The notes under the pieces: generated by a model
The model's input: the letters and a program-made list of their open reading frames with translations, nothing else
What the model was told of the DNA's origin: nothing
Database searches by the model: none
NCBI GenBank assembly: GCA_900752815.1
Contig: CAADWS010000127.1
Span: 1-5,764, forward strand
Origin: Bacteroidaceae bacterium
GTDB lineage: Bacteria > Bacteroidota > Bacteroidia > Bacteroidales > Bacteroidaceae
Length of the DNA: 5,764 nucleotides
Direction of reading: 5' to 3'
Shown: positions 1-5,454 of the stretch, one piece after another
Layout: each line of letters starts with the position of its first letter
Position numbering within the stretch: position 1 is the first letter of the stretch
Program-made: the position numbers and the translations under genes

Positions 1-44
1 GGAAATCATCCCCGGCGCGGAAAACATCACGCATCGCGGAAAAC
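1..44. repeat. 44-bp direct repeat, copy 1
   Basis: These 44 bases recur at 164-207 with a single difference (C at 30, T at 193). Inside each copy a shorter theme, CGCGGAAA followed by ATC or CATC, recurs about every 18-19 bp (starts at 16 and 35 here; 161, 179 and 198 near the second copy). Copy 1 begins at the window edge, so the real unit may extend leftward. No protein is supported here; the repetitive base pattern makes open frames that are most likely spurious. Confidence 0.8.
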
Positions 45-65
45 GCACCGACATGGGGACTGGGG

Positions 66-106
66 CGGTGGTTATTCGGATACATTTGTTCGTTGTGGAC
101 ATATCC
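66..106 (+). repeat. Diverged copy of the tail of the right-flank repeat unit
   Basis: By eye, this 41-base segment matches 5563-5603 in the same orientation at 32 of 41 positions without gaps. It starts with the shared CGGTGGTTATT and ends with GTGGACATATCC here versus GTGGATGCATCC on the right. It shows that the left and right flanks of the gene block carry members of one repeat family. The match is moderate, so the alignment deserves a computed check. Confidence 0.6.
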
Positions 107-124
107 GCCGGCCGGTTGAACCAA

Positions 125-154
125 CGGACGCACCTGCCGGTACGTCCCTACATC
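125..154 (-). repeat. REP-like palindromic repeat, inverted relative to the right flank
   Basis: These 30 bases are the exact reverse complement of 5479-5508. The core is a hairpin: GGACGCACC (126-134), loop TGCC, GGTACGTCC (139-147), with nine pairs if one G-T wobble is allowed. Read on the + strand it encodes THLPVRPYI within a 78-codon open frame (53-289). The same peptide appears in an open frame on the - strand of the right flank (5356-5559), so both frames are better explained as products of the repeat than as genes. Confidence 0.8.
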
Positions 155-163
155 ATGCATCGC

Positions 164-207
164 GGAAATCATCCCCGGCGCGGAAAACATCATGCATCGC
201 GGAAAAC
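164..207. repeat. 44-bp direct repeat, copy 2
   Basis: This is the second copy of the sequence at 1-44, offset by 163 bp with one mismatch. It is followed by a further partial theme (GGAAAACATCCCCCGG, 201-216) before the repeat pattern fades. Between the two copies lie the hairpin repeat at 125-154 and the diverged segment at 66-106, so the left flank is a mosaic of short repeats. Confidence 0.8.
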
Positions 208-299
208 ATCCCCCGGACGGGAATCGCCCCAGCCGTTCACAAAATGCAGAAAAACAAAGGAAAAGTGGGCCGGAATAGGCCGCGTCTGACTTTTTTTTG

Positions 300-307
300 T
301 AAATTTG
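300..307 (+). promoter_or_regulatory. Candidate Bacteroidota -7 promoter box for transketolase
   Basis: TAAATTTG fits the Bacteroidota sigma-ABfr -7 consensus TAnnTTTG exactly and lies 38 bases before the transketolase ATG, implying a leader of roughly 30 nt. A convincing TTTG -33 element is not present at the usual spacing (about 19-21 bp upstream), and the preceding run of eight T complicates the reading. The call therefore rests on the -7 motif and position alone. Confidence 0.45.
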
Positions 308-345
308 CCCCTTGAAACCAATTTCACTCAAGCATACTTGAAGAC

Positions 346-2367
346 ATGGAACACTCCAAGCAACTCATGAATCTGGCAGCCGACAACATCCGCATACTGG
401 CTGCAGCAATGGTAGAAAAAGCCAAATCGGGCCATCCGGGCGGTGCCATGGGCGGAGCCGACTTCATTAATGTGCTCTTTTCGGAATTCCTTATCTATGA
501 TCCCGACTGCCCCACGTGGATGACGCGCGACCGCTTCTTCCTCGACCCGGGACACATGTCGCCGATGCTCTATGCGCAGCTGGCGCTCATCAACCGCTTC
601 ACGCTGGCCGAACTCCAACAGTTCCGCCAGTGGGGATCGCCCACACCGGGACACCCCGAGAAGAATTTCAAGCGGGGCATCGAAAATACCAGCGGACCGC
701 TCGGACAGGGTCACACCTATGCCGTGGGTGCCGCCATCGCCGCCAAAGCCCTGTATGCACGTACGGGCAACCCGGGCTTCCAGCGCGAAAAAATCTATGC
801 CTACATTTCCGACGGAGGCATTCAGGAGGAAATCTCACAGGGCGCCGGACGACTGGCCGGACACCTGGGACTGGACAACCTCATCATGTTCTTCGACGCC
901 AACGAAATACAGCTCTCCACAGAAACTGCGGCCGTCATCTCGGAAGACACGGCCATGAAATACCGTGCGTGGAACTGGAACGTCATCGAAATCGACGGCA
1001 ATGACTGCGAGCAAATCCGCGAAGCGCTCATCGCCGCCAACGCCGAAAAGGCACGCCCCACCCTCATCATCGGACACACCGTCATGGGCAAGGGTGCTCT
1101 CCGCGCCGACGGCACCAGCTACGAACGCGACTGCGGAACACACGGCGCACCCCTCGGCGGAGACGCCTACATCAACACCATCCGCAACCTGGGCGGCGAC
1201 GTGGAAAATCCCTTCGTCATCCGCAAGGAGGTGGCCAAGATGTACAAGGAACGCGAGGAACAGCTCCGCCTCCTGGTGAAGGCTTACCGCGACCAGGAAA
1301 AAATCTGGGCCCGCGAGAACCGCGAAATGGGCATCGCCATCAAGCAGTGGTTCGACAACCAGATTCCCGACATCCCCTGGGAAACCATCGAGCAGAAACC
1401 CAACTCGCCTACCCGCAACGGTTCGGCCAAATGTCTGGAACTGCTCTCCCAATATGTGCCCAACATGATTGTCAGCTCGGCCGACCTGTGCAACTCCGAC
1501 AAGACCGACGGCTTCCTGAAGCACACCACCACCATCACCCGCGACAACTTTGCCGGCGGCTTCCTGCAGGCCGGCGTAAGCGAACTGACCATGGCCTGCG
1601 TGTGCATCGGTATGACGCTCCACGGCGGTATCATCACGGCAATGGGTACTTTCTTCGTCTTCTCCGACTACATGAAACCGGCCATCCGCATGGCGGCCCT
1701 CATGGAACTGCCCGTGAAATTCATCTGGACGCATGACGCCTTCCGCGTGGGCGAAGACGGACCGACGCACGAACCGGTGGAACAGGAGGCACAAATCCGA
1801 CTGATGGAGAAACTCAAGAACCACAGCGGTCTCGACTCGGTGCGCGTATTCCGCCCGTGCGACGTACACGCCACCACCGAATGCTGGCGCCTGGCCATGG
1901 AAAACAAACAGACACCGACGGCGCTGATTTTCAGCCGACAGAACGTGAAGGACCTGCCCGAAGGTACGCCCTACGCCAATGTGGCCAAGGGGGCCTATGA
2001 AGTGGTGGCCGCCGAACAGCCCGACGTCATCCTCGTGGCCTCCGGCTCGGAAGTCAGCACACTGGTGCAGACGGCCGAACTCCTGGCCGCCGACGGCATC
2101 CGCGCCCGCGTGGTCAGCTGCCCGAGCGAAGGCCTGTTCCGCCGCCAGAGCAAGGAATATCAGGAAAGCCTGCTCCCGGCCGATGCCAAAATCTTCGGAC
2201 TCACCGCAGGACTTCCCGTCAACTTCCAGGGACTCGTGGGCAACCGCGGCAGGATACACGGACTGGAGAGCTTCGGATTCTCCGCGCCCTTCACCGTGCT
2301 GGATGAAAAGCTGGGCTACACCCCGCAGAACATCTACCGCGAAGTAAAGGAATATCTCGCTGAATAA
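346..2367 (+). CDS. tkt: Transketolase
   Basis: Cytosolic thiamine-diphosphate enzyme of the non-oxidative pentose phosphate pathway. It moves two-carbon ketol units between ketose and aldose phosphates (xylulose-5-P to ribose-5-P or erythrose-4-P). At 673 residues it has the usual full length. The N-terminal cofactor domain shows SGHPGGAMG (H30), GHMS (H70), GPLGQGH (118-123) and the metal/cofactor motif, which reads SDG (D156) with N186 in place of the usual GDG...N. The pyrimidine-binding domain has R357, SAD (378-380), the likely catalytic glutamate E413 in GVSEL, and HDAFRVGEDGPTHEPVEQ with H463 and H475. The C-terminal domain ends with GRIHGLESFGFSAP. All expected active-site histidines are present, so it should be active. 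The ATG at 346 gives the standard family N-terminus and sits downstream of a -7 promoter box. No strong Shine-Dalgarno is visible, as is common in Bacteroidota. rpiB follows 79 bp downstream. Confidence 0.97.
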   Translation: MEHSKQLMNLAADNIRILAAAMVEKAKSGHPGGAMGGADFINVLFSEFLIYDPDCPTWMTRDRFFLDPGHMSPMLYAQLALINRFTLAELQQFRQWGSPTPGHPEKNFKRGIENTSGPLGQGHTYAVGAAIAAKALYARTGNPGFQREKIYAYISDGGIQEEISQGAGRLAGHLGLDNLIMFFDANEIQLSTETAAVISEDTAMKYRAWNWNVIEIDGNDCEQIREALIAANAEKARPTLIIGHTVMGKGALRADGTSYERDCGTHGAPLGGDAYINTIRNLGGDVENPFVIRKEVAKMYKEREEQLRLLVKAYRDQEKIWARENREMGIAIKQWFDNQIPDIPWETIEQKPNSPTRNGSAKCLELLSQYVPNMIVSSADLCNSDKTDGFLKHTTTITRDNFAGGFLQAGVSELTMACVCIGMTLHGGIITAMGTFFVFSDYMKPAIRMAALMELPVKFIWTHDAFRVGEDGPTHEPVEQEAQIRLMEKLKNHSGLDSVRVFRPCDVHATTECWRLAMENKQTPTALIFSRQNVKDLPEGTPYANVAKGAYEVVAAEQPDVILVASGSEVSTLVQTAELLAADGIRARVVSCPSEGLFRRQSKEYQESLLPADAKIFGLTAGLPVNFQGLVGNRGRIHGLESFGFSAPFTVLDEKLGYTPQNIYREVKEYLAE

Positions 2368-2382
2368 GGAGAACATACTTAC

Positions 2383-2411
2383 GGCGCCGGGCGGCCATAC
2401 CGCCCGGCGCC
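2383..2411 (+). promoter_or_regulatory. GC-only hairpin between tkt and rpiB
   Basis: A perfect 12-bp inverted repeat made only of G and C (2383-2394 paired with 2400-2411) encloses the 5-nt loop CCATA. It starts 15 bases after the tkt stop. The next bases are TTGCGAAATCC, so there is no U-tract and it does not look like an efficient intrinsic terminator. More likely roles are protecting the 3' end of the tkt message, partial attenuation, or serving as an RNA-processing boundary within a tkt-rpiB transcript. No TAnnTTTG box was found between it and rpiB, which favours cotranscription. Confidence 0.75.
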
Positions 2412-2446
2412 TTGCGAAATCCACTCACTACAACTGACACACGATT

Positions 2447-2893
2447 ATGGAGAACAAGTCAATCATCGGTCTGGCCAGCGACCACGCCGGCTACGCACTC
2501 AAGCAATACGTGAAGCAATATCTCGACGCACACGGAATGCCTTACAAGGACTATGGCACCTACAGCGAGGAAAGCTGCGACTATCCCGACTTCGCCCACG
2601 CACTGGCCAAGGGACTGGAACACGGCGAAGTGGGCTGCGGCATCGGCATCTGCGGCAGCGGCGAAGGCATCGCCATGACGCTCAACAAGCACCAGCACAT
2701 ACGCGCCGCACTGGCCTGGATACCCGAAATCGCCAGGATGGCACGCATGCACAACGACGCCAACGTGCTCGTCATGCCCGGACGCTACATCCCCAACGAA
2801 ACGGCTGCAGAAATCATGGACCAATTCTTCAACACCCCCTTCGAAGGAGGCCGGCACATCCGCAGAATTGAAAAAATTCCGGTAAGTGAATAA
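2447..2893 (+). CDS. rpiB: Ribose-5-phosphate isomerase B
   Basis: Cytosolic RpiB/LacAB-family isomerase interconverting ribulose-5-P and ribose-5-P, which supplies transketolase with its aldose substrate. At 148 residues it is normal in length. Visible signatures are ASDHAGY (D12, H13), DYPDFA (45-50), the active-site loop ICGSGEGIAM with presumptive catalytic base C69 and S71, HNDANVLVMPGRYI with H102 and N103, and the phosphate-binding FEGGRHIRRIE with R136 and R140. The loop reads CGSGEG where the Escherichia coli enzyme has CGTGIG; serine at this place is found in other family members. The start at 2447 gives the family N-terminus directly. The enzyme probably shares a transcript with tkt, 79 bp upstream, and a separate promoter for the next gene begins soon after the stop. 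A LacA/LacB-type role is possible but pairing with tkt favours RpiB. Confidence 0.95.
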   Translation: MENKSIIGLASDHAGYALKQYVKQYLDAHGMPYKDYGTYSEESCDYPDFAHALAKGLEHGEVGCGIGICGSGEGIAMTLNKHQHIRAALAWIPEIARMARMHNDANVLVMPGRYIPNETAAEIMDQFFNTPFEGGRHIRRIEKIPVSE

Positions 2894-2910
2894 AAAAAGC
2901 GGTGACGGAC

Positions 2911-2941
2911 TTTTTCAAACCAATTGAAAATTATATCTTTG
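2911..2941 (+). promoter_or_regulatory. Promoter of the HU gene with internal inverted repeat
   Basis: TATCTTTG at 2934-2941 is an exact match to the Bacteroidota -7 consensus TAnnTTTG. A T-rich stretch (TTTTTC, 2911-2916) sits about where the -33 TTTG would be but is imperfect. Between them, TTTTCAA (2912-2918) and TTGAAAA (2924-2930) form a 7-bp inverted repeat around ACCAA, which could be an operator or only AT-rich promoter sequence. Transcription would start near 2948, giving a leader of about 40 nt before the ATG at 2987. Confidence 0.65.
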
Positions 2942-2986
2942 CACACGTTTCACAAATTACGTTTAACAGTTAAATTGACAGCACAG

Positions 2987-3259
2987 ATGACTAAGGCAGA
3001 CATTGTTTCCGAAATCTCCCAGAAAACGGGAATCGACAAGGCTACAGTTCTCAACACCGTAGAGGCATTCATGGCTTCCGTAAAGGAATCGCTTGCCAAG
3101 GAAGAAAATGTATATCTGCGCGGATTCGGCAGCTTCATCCTCAAGAAGCGCGCACAGAAAACCGCCCGCAACATTTCCAAGAACACTACCATCATCATTC
3201 CCGAACACAACATCCCTGCGTTCAAACCGGCCAAGACCTTCATGCAGGAGATCAAATAA
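2987..3259 (+). CDS. HU/IHF-family nucleoid DNA-binding protein
   Basis: Small dimeric DNA-bending protein of the bacterial histone-like family, acting in the nucleoid. The 90 residues match the standard HU length: two N-terminal helices (MTKADIVSEISQKTG through about 38), the turn YLRGFGSF (43-50), the beta arm (about 53-75), and the conserved PAFKPAK (77-83). The arm tip reads ARNISKNTTIII, so position 63, the DNA-intercalating proline of classical HU and IHF (RNP), is isoleucine. I recall this as typical of the Bacteroides HU lineage, not damage. An in-frame ATG at 2924 would add 21 residues, but the -7 promoter box lies inside that extension, so 2987 is chosen; it also gives the conserved MTKADIV start. 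Bacteroides relatives often have HU next to the RNase G gene, as here. I cannot tell HU-alpha from HU-beta or IHF-like by eye. Confidence 0.95.
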   Translation: MTKADIVSEISQKTGIDKATVLNTVEAFMASVKESLAKEENVYLRGFGSFILKKRAQKTARNISKNTTIIIPEHNIPAFKPAKTFMQEIK

Positions 3260-3306
3260 GGAAAAAAACGTATTTTCAAATATTAACCGATTAAAGTATA
3301 ACAGCT

Positions 3307-3396
3307 ATGCCTAACGGAAAGAAGAAAAAAAGACATAAGATGTCCACGCACAAGCGTAAAAAAAGACTGAGAAAGAACCGTCACAAGAGCAAATAA
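3307..3396 (+). CDS. 29-residue, highly basic COX24/AURKAIP1 (mS38-like) family protein
   Basis: A 29-codon gene starting MPNGKKKKRHKMSTHKRKKR and ending NRHKSK, with about 60 percent Lys/Arg. The K-rich KRHKMSTHKRKKRLRK core is the signature of the COX24 C-terminal/AURKAIP1 domain, known from mitochondrial small-subunit protein mS38 and from tiny bacterial relatives in several phyla. A similar peptide is annotated in Bacteroides genomes as an AURKAIP1/COX24 domain protein. By analogy it probably binds 16S rRNA in the 30S subunit; this is inference from the family. It begins 47 bp after the HU stop with no clear promoter of its own, so it is probably cotranscribed with HU. Its short length makes it easy for gene callers to miss. 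It is not the other short basic ribosomal protein, bTHX, whose sequence differs. Confidence 0.85.
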   Translation: MPNGKKKKRHKMSTHKRKKRLRKNRHKSK

Positions 3397-3514
3397 ACGC
3401 TCACGTGATGCATTTTTCCCGAAACGCGGAGACTGCACTCACCCTGCCCCCCTTTACAGGGCGGCCGGCCGACAGCGCTCCAACGGGAAATCTTCACACA
3501 CGGTTTCTTTTGAG

Positions 3515-3582
3515 ACAATGTGACAATAGAAGCGGTGCCTGCCGGAACCGGATGGTTTCTATGCCCGCTATTGTCACATTGT
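3515..3582. repeat. 15-bp perfect inverted repeat with 38-nt loop
   Basis: ACAATGTGACAATAG (3515-3529) pairs perfectly with CTATTGTCACATTGT (3568-3582). The 38-nt interior can offer an alternative pairing, ATAGAA (3525-3530) with TTCTAT (3557-3562), which overlaps and so competes with the inner end of the main stem. The right arm is followed by TGGTTTAG, a poor U-tract. It could be a weak terminator for the HU operon, a regulatory stem in the RNase G leader, or the trace of a small inverted-repeat element. Confidence 0.75.
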
Positions 3583-3688
3583 TGGTTTAGGGCCGCCAAC
3601 GGAAAGGCGGGGCCGACCGCGGATGAAGCCATCCGGCCAGCCTGAGTCCCCTCCACACACGGCCCGATGTTGTTAGTATGTGTAAGAA

Positions 3689-3727
3689 CGGCAGCCCAAG
3701 CCTGAAGGGCAAAACGCGCGGCTGCCG
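3689..3727 (+). promoter_or_regulatory. Hairpin immediately upstream of the RNase G start
   Basis: CGGCAGCC (3689-3696) is perfectly complementary to GGCTGCCG (3720-3727), with a 23-nt loop. The 3' arm ends 15 bases before the RNase G ATG and two bases before the minicistron start, so in mRNA it would lie next to the ribosome landing zone. A role in controlling translation is inferred from position only. Confidence 0.55.
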
Positions 3728-3728
3728 A

Positions 3729-3746
3729 ATGAAAATGACCGAATGA
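3729..3746 (+). CDS. Possible five-codon leader peptide overlapping the RNase G start
   Basis: ATG AAA ATG ACC GAA TGA encodes MKMTE and stops with TGA that overlaps the RNase G start as ATGA (3743-3746). Such overlaps usually couple translation of the downstream gene to the upstream one. It directly follows the 3' arm of the hairpin at 3689-3727. An ORF this short arises easily by chance and there is no ribosome-binding site, so this is a suggestion only. Confidence 0.25.
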   Translation: MKMTE

Positions 3747-5326
3747 CCAGCGAAGTAATCATAGATGTACAACCGAAAGAGGTTTCCATTGCGCTCCTGG
3801 AGGACAAACGTCTCGTGGAATTCCAACAGGAAGCCAAAGCCGAACAGTATTCGGTGGGAAATATCTATCTGGCGAAAGTCCGCAAACTCATGCCCGGACT
3901 CAATGCCTGCTTCGTGAATGTCGGACACGAACGCGACGCCTTTCTCCATTACCTGGACCTGGGCCTCAAATACAAGTCGTTCGAAAAATACCTGGAACTC
4001 CTTGACGGGAAAAAACAGGTGGCACTCGGTAAATGTGCCGCACAGCCGGATTTGGAGAAAGAAGGCAGCATCCAGAACCACCTCAAGCAAGGACAGGAGG
4101 TGCTGGTGCAGATTGTAAAGGAACCTATCAATACCAAAGGGCCGCGACTGACCTGCGAAATCTCCTTTGCCGGAAGATATCTGGTGCTCGTACCCTTCGG
4201 AGACAAGGTGTCGGTTTCCACAAAAATCAAGAGCAGCGCCGAAAGAACACGGCTCAAACAGCTCATCCTCAGCATTAAACCCAAAAACTTCGGGGTCATC
4301 ATCCGCACAGTGGCCGAAGGCAGAAGAGTGGCGGAACTGGACAATGAACTGAAAACTCTCCTGAAGCGATGGGATGACATGGTGGCGAAAATCATACGCA
4401 ACCGACAGGCGGAACGCCCGCAACTGCCGTTGCTCTGCTTCGAGGAAACCAGCCGCACCGTAGCGCTCCTGCGCGACCTGTTCAATCCTTCCTATGAAAA
4501 TATTTATGTCAACAACGAGGATGTCTACAAGGAAATACAAAGCTATGTAGCACTCATCGCACCGGAAAGAGCACAGATTGTCAAACTCTACAAGGGGAAT
4601 GTACCTATCTTCGACAACTTCTCGGTAACCAAACAAATCAAAACCAGCTTCGGGCGTACCGTTACCTATAAACACGGGGCCTACATGATTATCGAACATA
4701 CCGAAGCCCTGCACGTGGTGGACGTCAACAGCGGAAACCGGTCGAAATCACCCGAAGGACAGGAAACCAACGCCCTCGACGTCAATCTCGGAGCCGCCGA
4801 CGAACTGGCAAGGCAGTTGAGATTACGGGATATGGGCGGCATCATCGTCGTTGACTTCATTGACATGAATCTGGCGGAAAACCGTCAGAAACTTTATGAA
4901 AGGATGGTGGAGAACATGCGCAAGGACCGCGCACGACACAACATCCTGCCGCTTTCCAAATTCGGACTCATGCAGATTACGCGCCAACGGGTGCGACCGG
5001 CCATGAACGTCATGGTGGAAGAAGAATGTCCCACCTGTGGAGGAGCTGGAAAAATCAAGTCCAGCCTGCTCTTCACCGATGCGCTGGAAAGCAAAATCGA
5101 TTTACTCGTCAATCATCTGGGTATTAAGAAATTCCGACTTCACGTACATCCTTTCGTAGCCGCTTACATCAATCAGGGCATCGTTTCCCTCAAACGCAAG
5201 TGGCAGATGAAATACGGATGGGGCGTGCAAATCATCCCCAACCAGAAACTTTCCTACCTCCAGTATATCTTCTATCAGCCCAACGGCGAAGAGATTGACA
5301 TGAAGGAGGAAAACGAAATGAAATAA
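3743..5326 (+). CDS. rng: Ribonuclease G/E family endoribonuclease
   Basis: Single-strand-specific, Mg-dependent endoribonuclease that initiates mRNA decay and trims rRNA precursors in the cytoplasm. The 527 residues are slightly longer than E. coli RNase G (489) and lack the long C-terminal degradosome scaffold of RNase E. In order: N-terminal RNase H-like piece (1-36), S1 RNA-binding domain (about 37-130) with an inserted stretch at roughly 72-108, 5'-monophosphate sensor IIRTVAEG (R188, T189), the DNase I-like catalytic domain with D327 in VVDVNSG and D371 and D374 in VVDFIDM, the Zn-link CPTCGGAG (C429, C432), and a small C-terminal domain. All catalytic and zinc residues are present, so it should be active and oligomeric. 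The MTSEVIIDVQPKE start matches Bacteroides relatives. No promoter was recognised in the 346-bp gap, and the start overlaps a tiny upstream frame. It ends at an intrinsic terminator whose stem starts two bases after the stop. Confidence 0.96.
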   Translation: MTSEVIIDVQPKEVSIALLEDKRLVEFQQEAKAEQYSVGNIYLAKVRKLMPGLNACFVNVGHERDAFLHYLDLGLKYKSFEKYLELLDGKKQVALGKCAAQPDLEKEGSIQNHLKQGQEVLVQIVKEPINTKGPRLTCEISFAGRYLVLVPFGDKVSVSTKIKSSAERTRLKQLILSIKPKNFGVIIRTVAEGRRVAELDNELKTLLKRWDDMVAKIIRNRQAERPQLPLLCFEETSRTVALLRDLFNPSYENIYVNNEDVYKEIQSYVALIAPERAQIVKLYKGNVPIFDNFSVTKQIKTSFGRTVTYKHGAYMIIEHTEALHVVDVNSGNRSKSPEGQETNALDVNLGAADELARQLRLRDMGGIIVVDFIDMNLAENRQKLYERMVENMRKDRARHNILPLSKFGLMQITRQRVRPAMNVMVEEECPTCGGAGKIKSSLLFTDALESKIDLLVNHLGIKKFRLHVHPFVAAYINQGIVSLKRKWQMKYGWGVQIIPNQKLSYLQYIFYQPNGEEIDMKEENEMK

Positions 5327-5357
5327 AAGGAAGGCCGAACGTCGGCCTTCCTTTTTT
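5325..5357 (+). terminator. Intrinsic terminator of the RNase G gene
   Basis: A perfect 10-bp stem, GGAAGGCCGA (5329-5338) with TCGGCCTTCC (5342-5351), has a 3-nt loop ACG and is followed by six T. Upstream AAAA (5325-5328) can extend the stem and, on the opposite strand, would act as a short U-tract, so weak bidirectional function is possible. The stop codon TAA (5324-5326) overlaps its first bases. Confidence 0.95.
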
Positions 5358-5411
5358 ATCCCCCCAATGCACGATGGCGAATGGATACGAAGGTGGTCAC
5401 GAATGTATCCC

Positions 5412-5446
5412 CAATGCACAGGTGAAAATGATTGCGATGCACGGAT
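5412..5446 (+). repeat. Degenerate partial repeat unit, right flank
   Basis: Aligned without gaps to the start of the first full unit (5455-5489), 29 of 35 bases agree, including ACAGG, GAAAA and GATTGCGATG. It lies 43 bp upstream of that unit. A still weaker echo (CCAATGCAC) starts at 5364. The array seems to decay toward the RNase G terminator. Confidence 0.6.
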
Positions 5447-5454
5447 TCCCCTTC

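Larger units (their letters stand above)
3397..3742. other. 346-bp gene-free gap ahead of the RNase G gene
   Basis: Open frames on both strands here (for example 3405-3590 on + and 3381-3656 on -) are low-complexity, resemble no family I recognise, and conflict with strong inverted repeats, so I do not call them. The gap contains a long inverted repeat (3515-3582), a GC-rich patch with GGCCGGCC (3461-3468), a second hairpin (3689-3727) and a five-codon minicistron joined to the RNase G start. I find no exact TAnnTTTG promoter box. It is probably the leader region of the RNase G gene. Confidence 0.6.

Noticed and set aside
53..289. 78-codon open frame on the + strand
   Set aside because: It is built from the direct and palindromic repeats; its THLPVRPYI peptide reappears on the opposite strand of the right-flank repeat, and there is no family resemblance.
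270..299. Terminator-like GGCC...GGCC followed by eight T
   Set aside because: The stem would be only about 4 bp with a 6-nt loop and no upstream gene is seen in the window; the T-run fits better as part of the tkt promoter region.
835..2424. 529-codon open frame on the - strand opposite transketolase
   Set aside because: It is antisense to a fully conserved transketolase; such long frames arise from codon bias in GC-rich genes.
2894..2915. Possible weak terminator after rpiB
   Set aside because: AAAAAG and CTTTTT can pair around a short CG-gtga-CG core, but the stem is mostly A-T with a 2-nt bulge, so it is unlikely to terminate well by itself.
2924..2986. 21-residue N-terminal extension of the HU protein
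   Set aside because: The -7 promoter box (2934-2941) lies within it and all HU-family proteins start at the position corresponding to 2987.
3381..3656. 91-codon open frame on the - strand in the gap before rng
   Set aside because: It crosses the end of the small basic protein gene and the long inverted repeat, and its sequence resembles no family I know.
3587..4714. 375-codon open frame on the - strand opposite RNase G
   Set aside because: It is antisense to a gene with all catalytic residues conserved; the frame has no recognisable domain.
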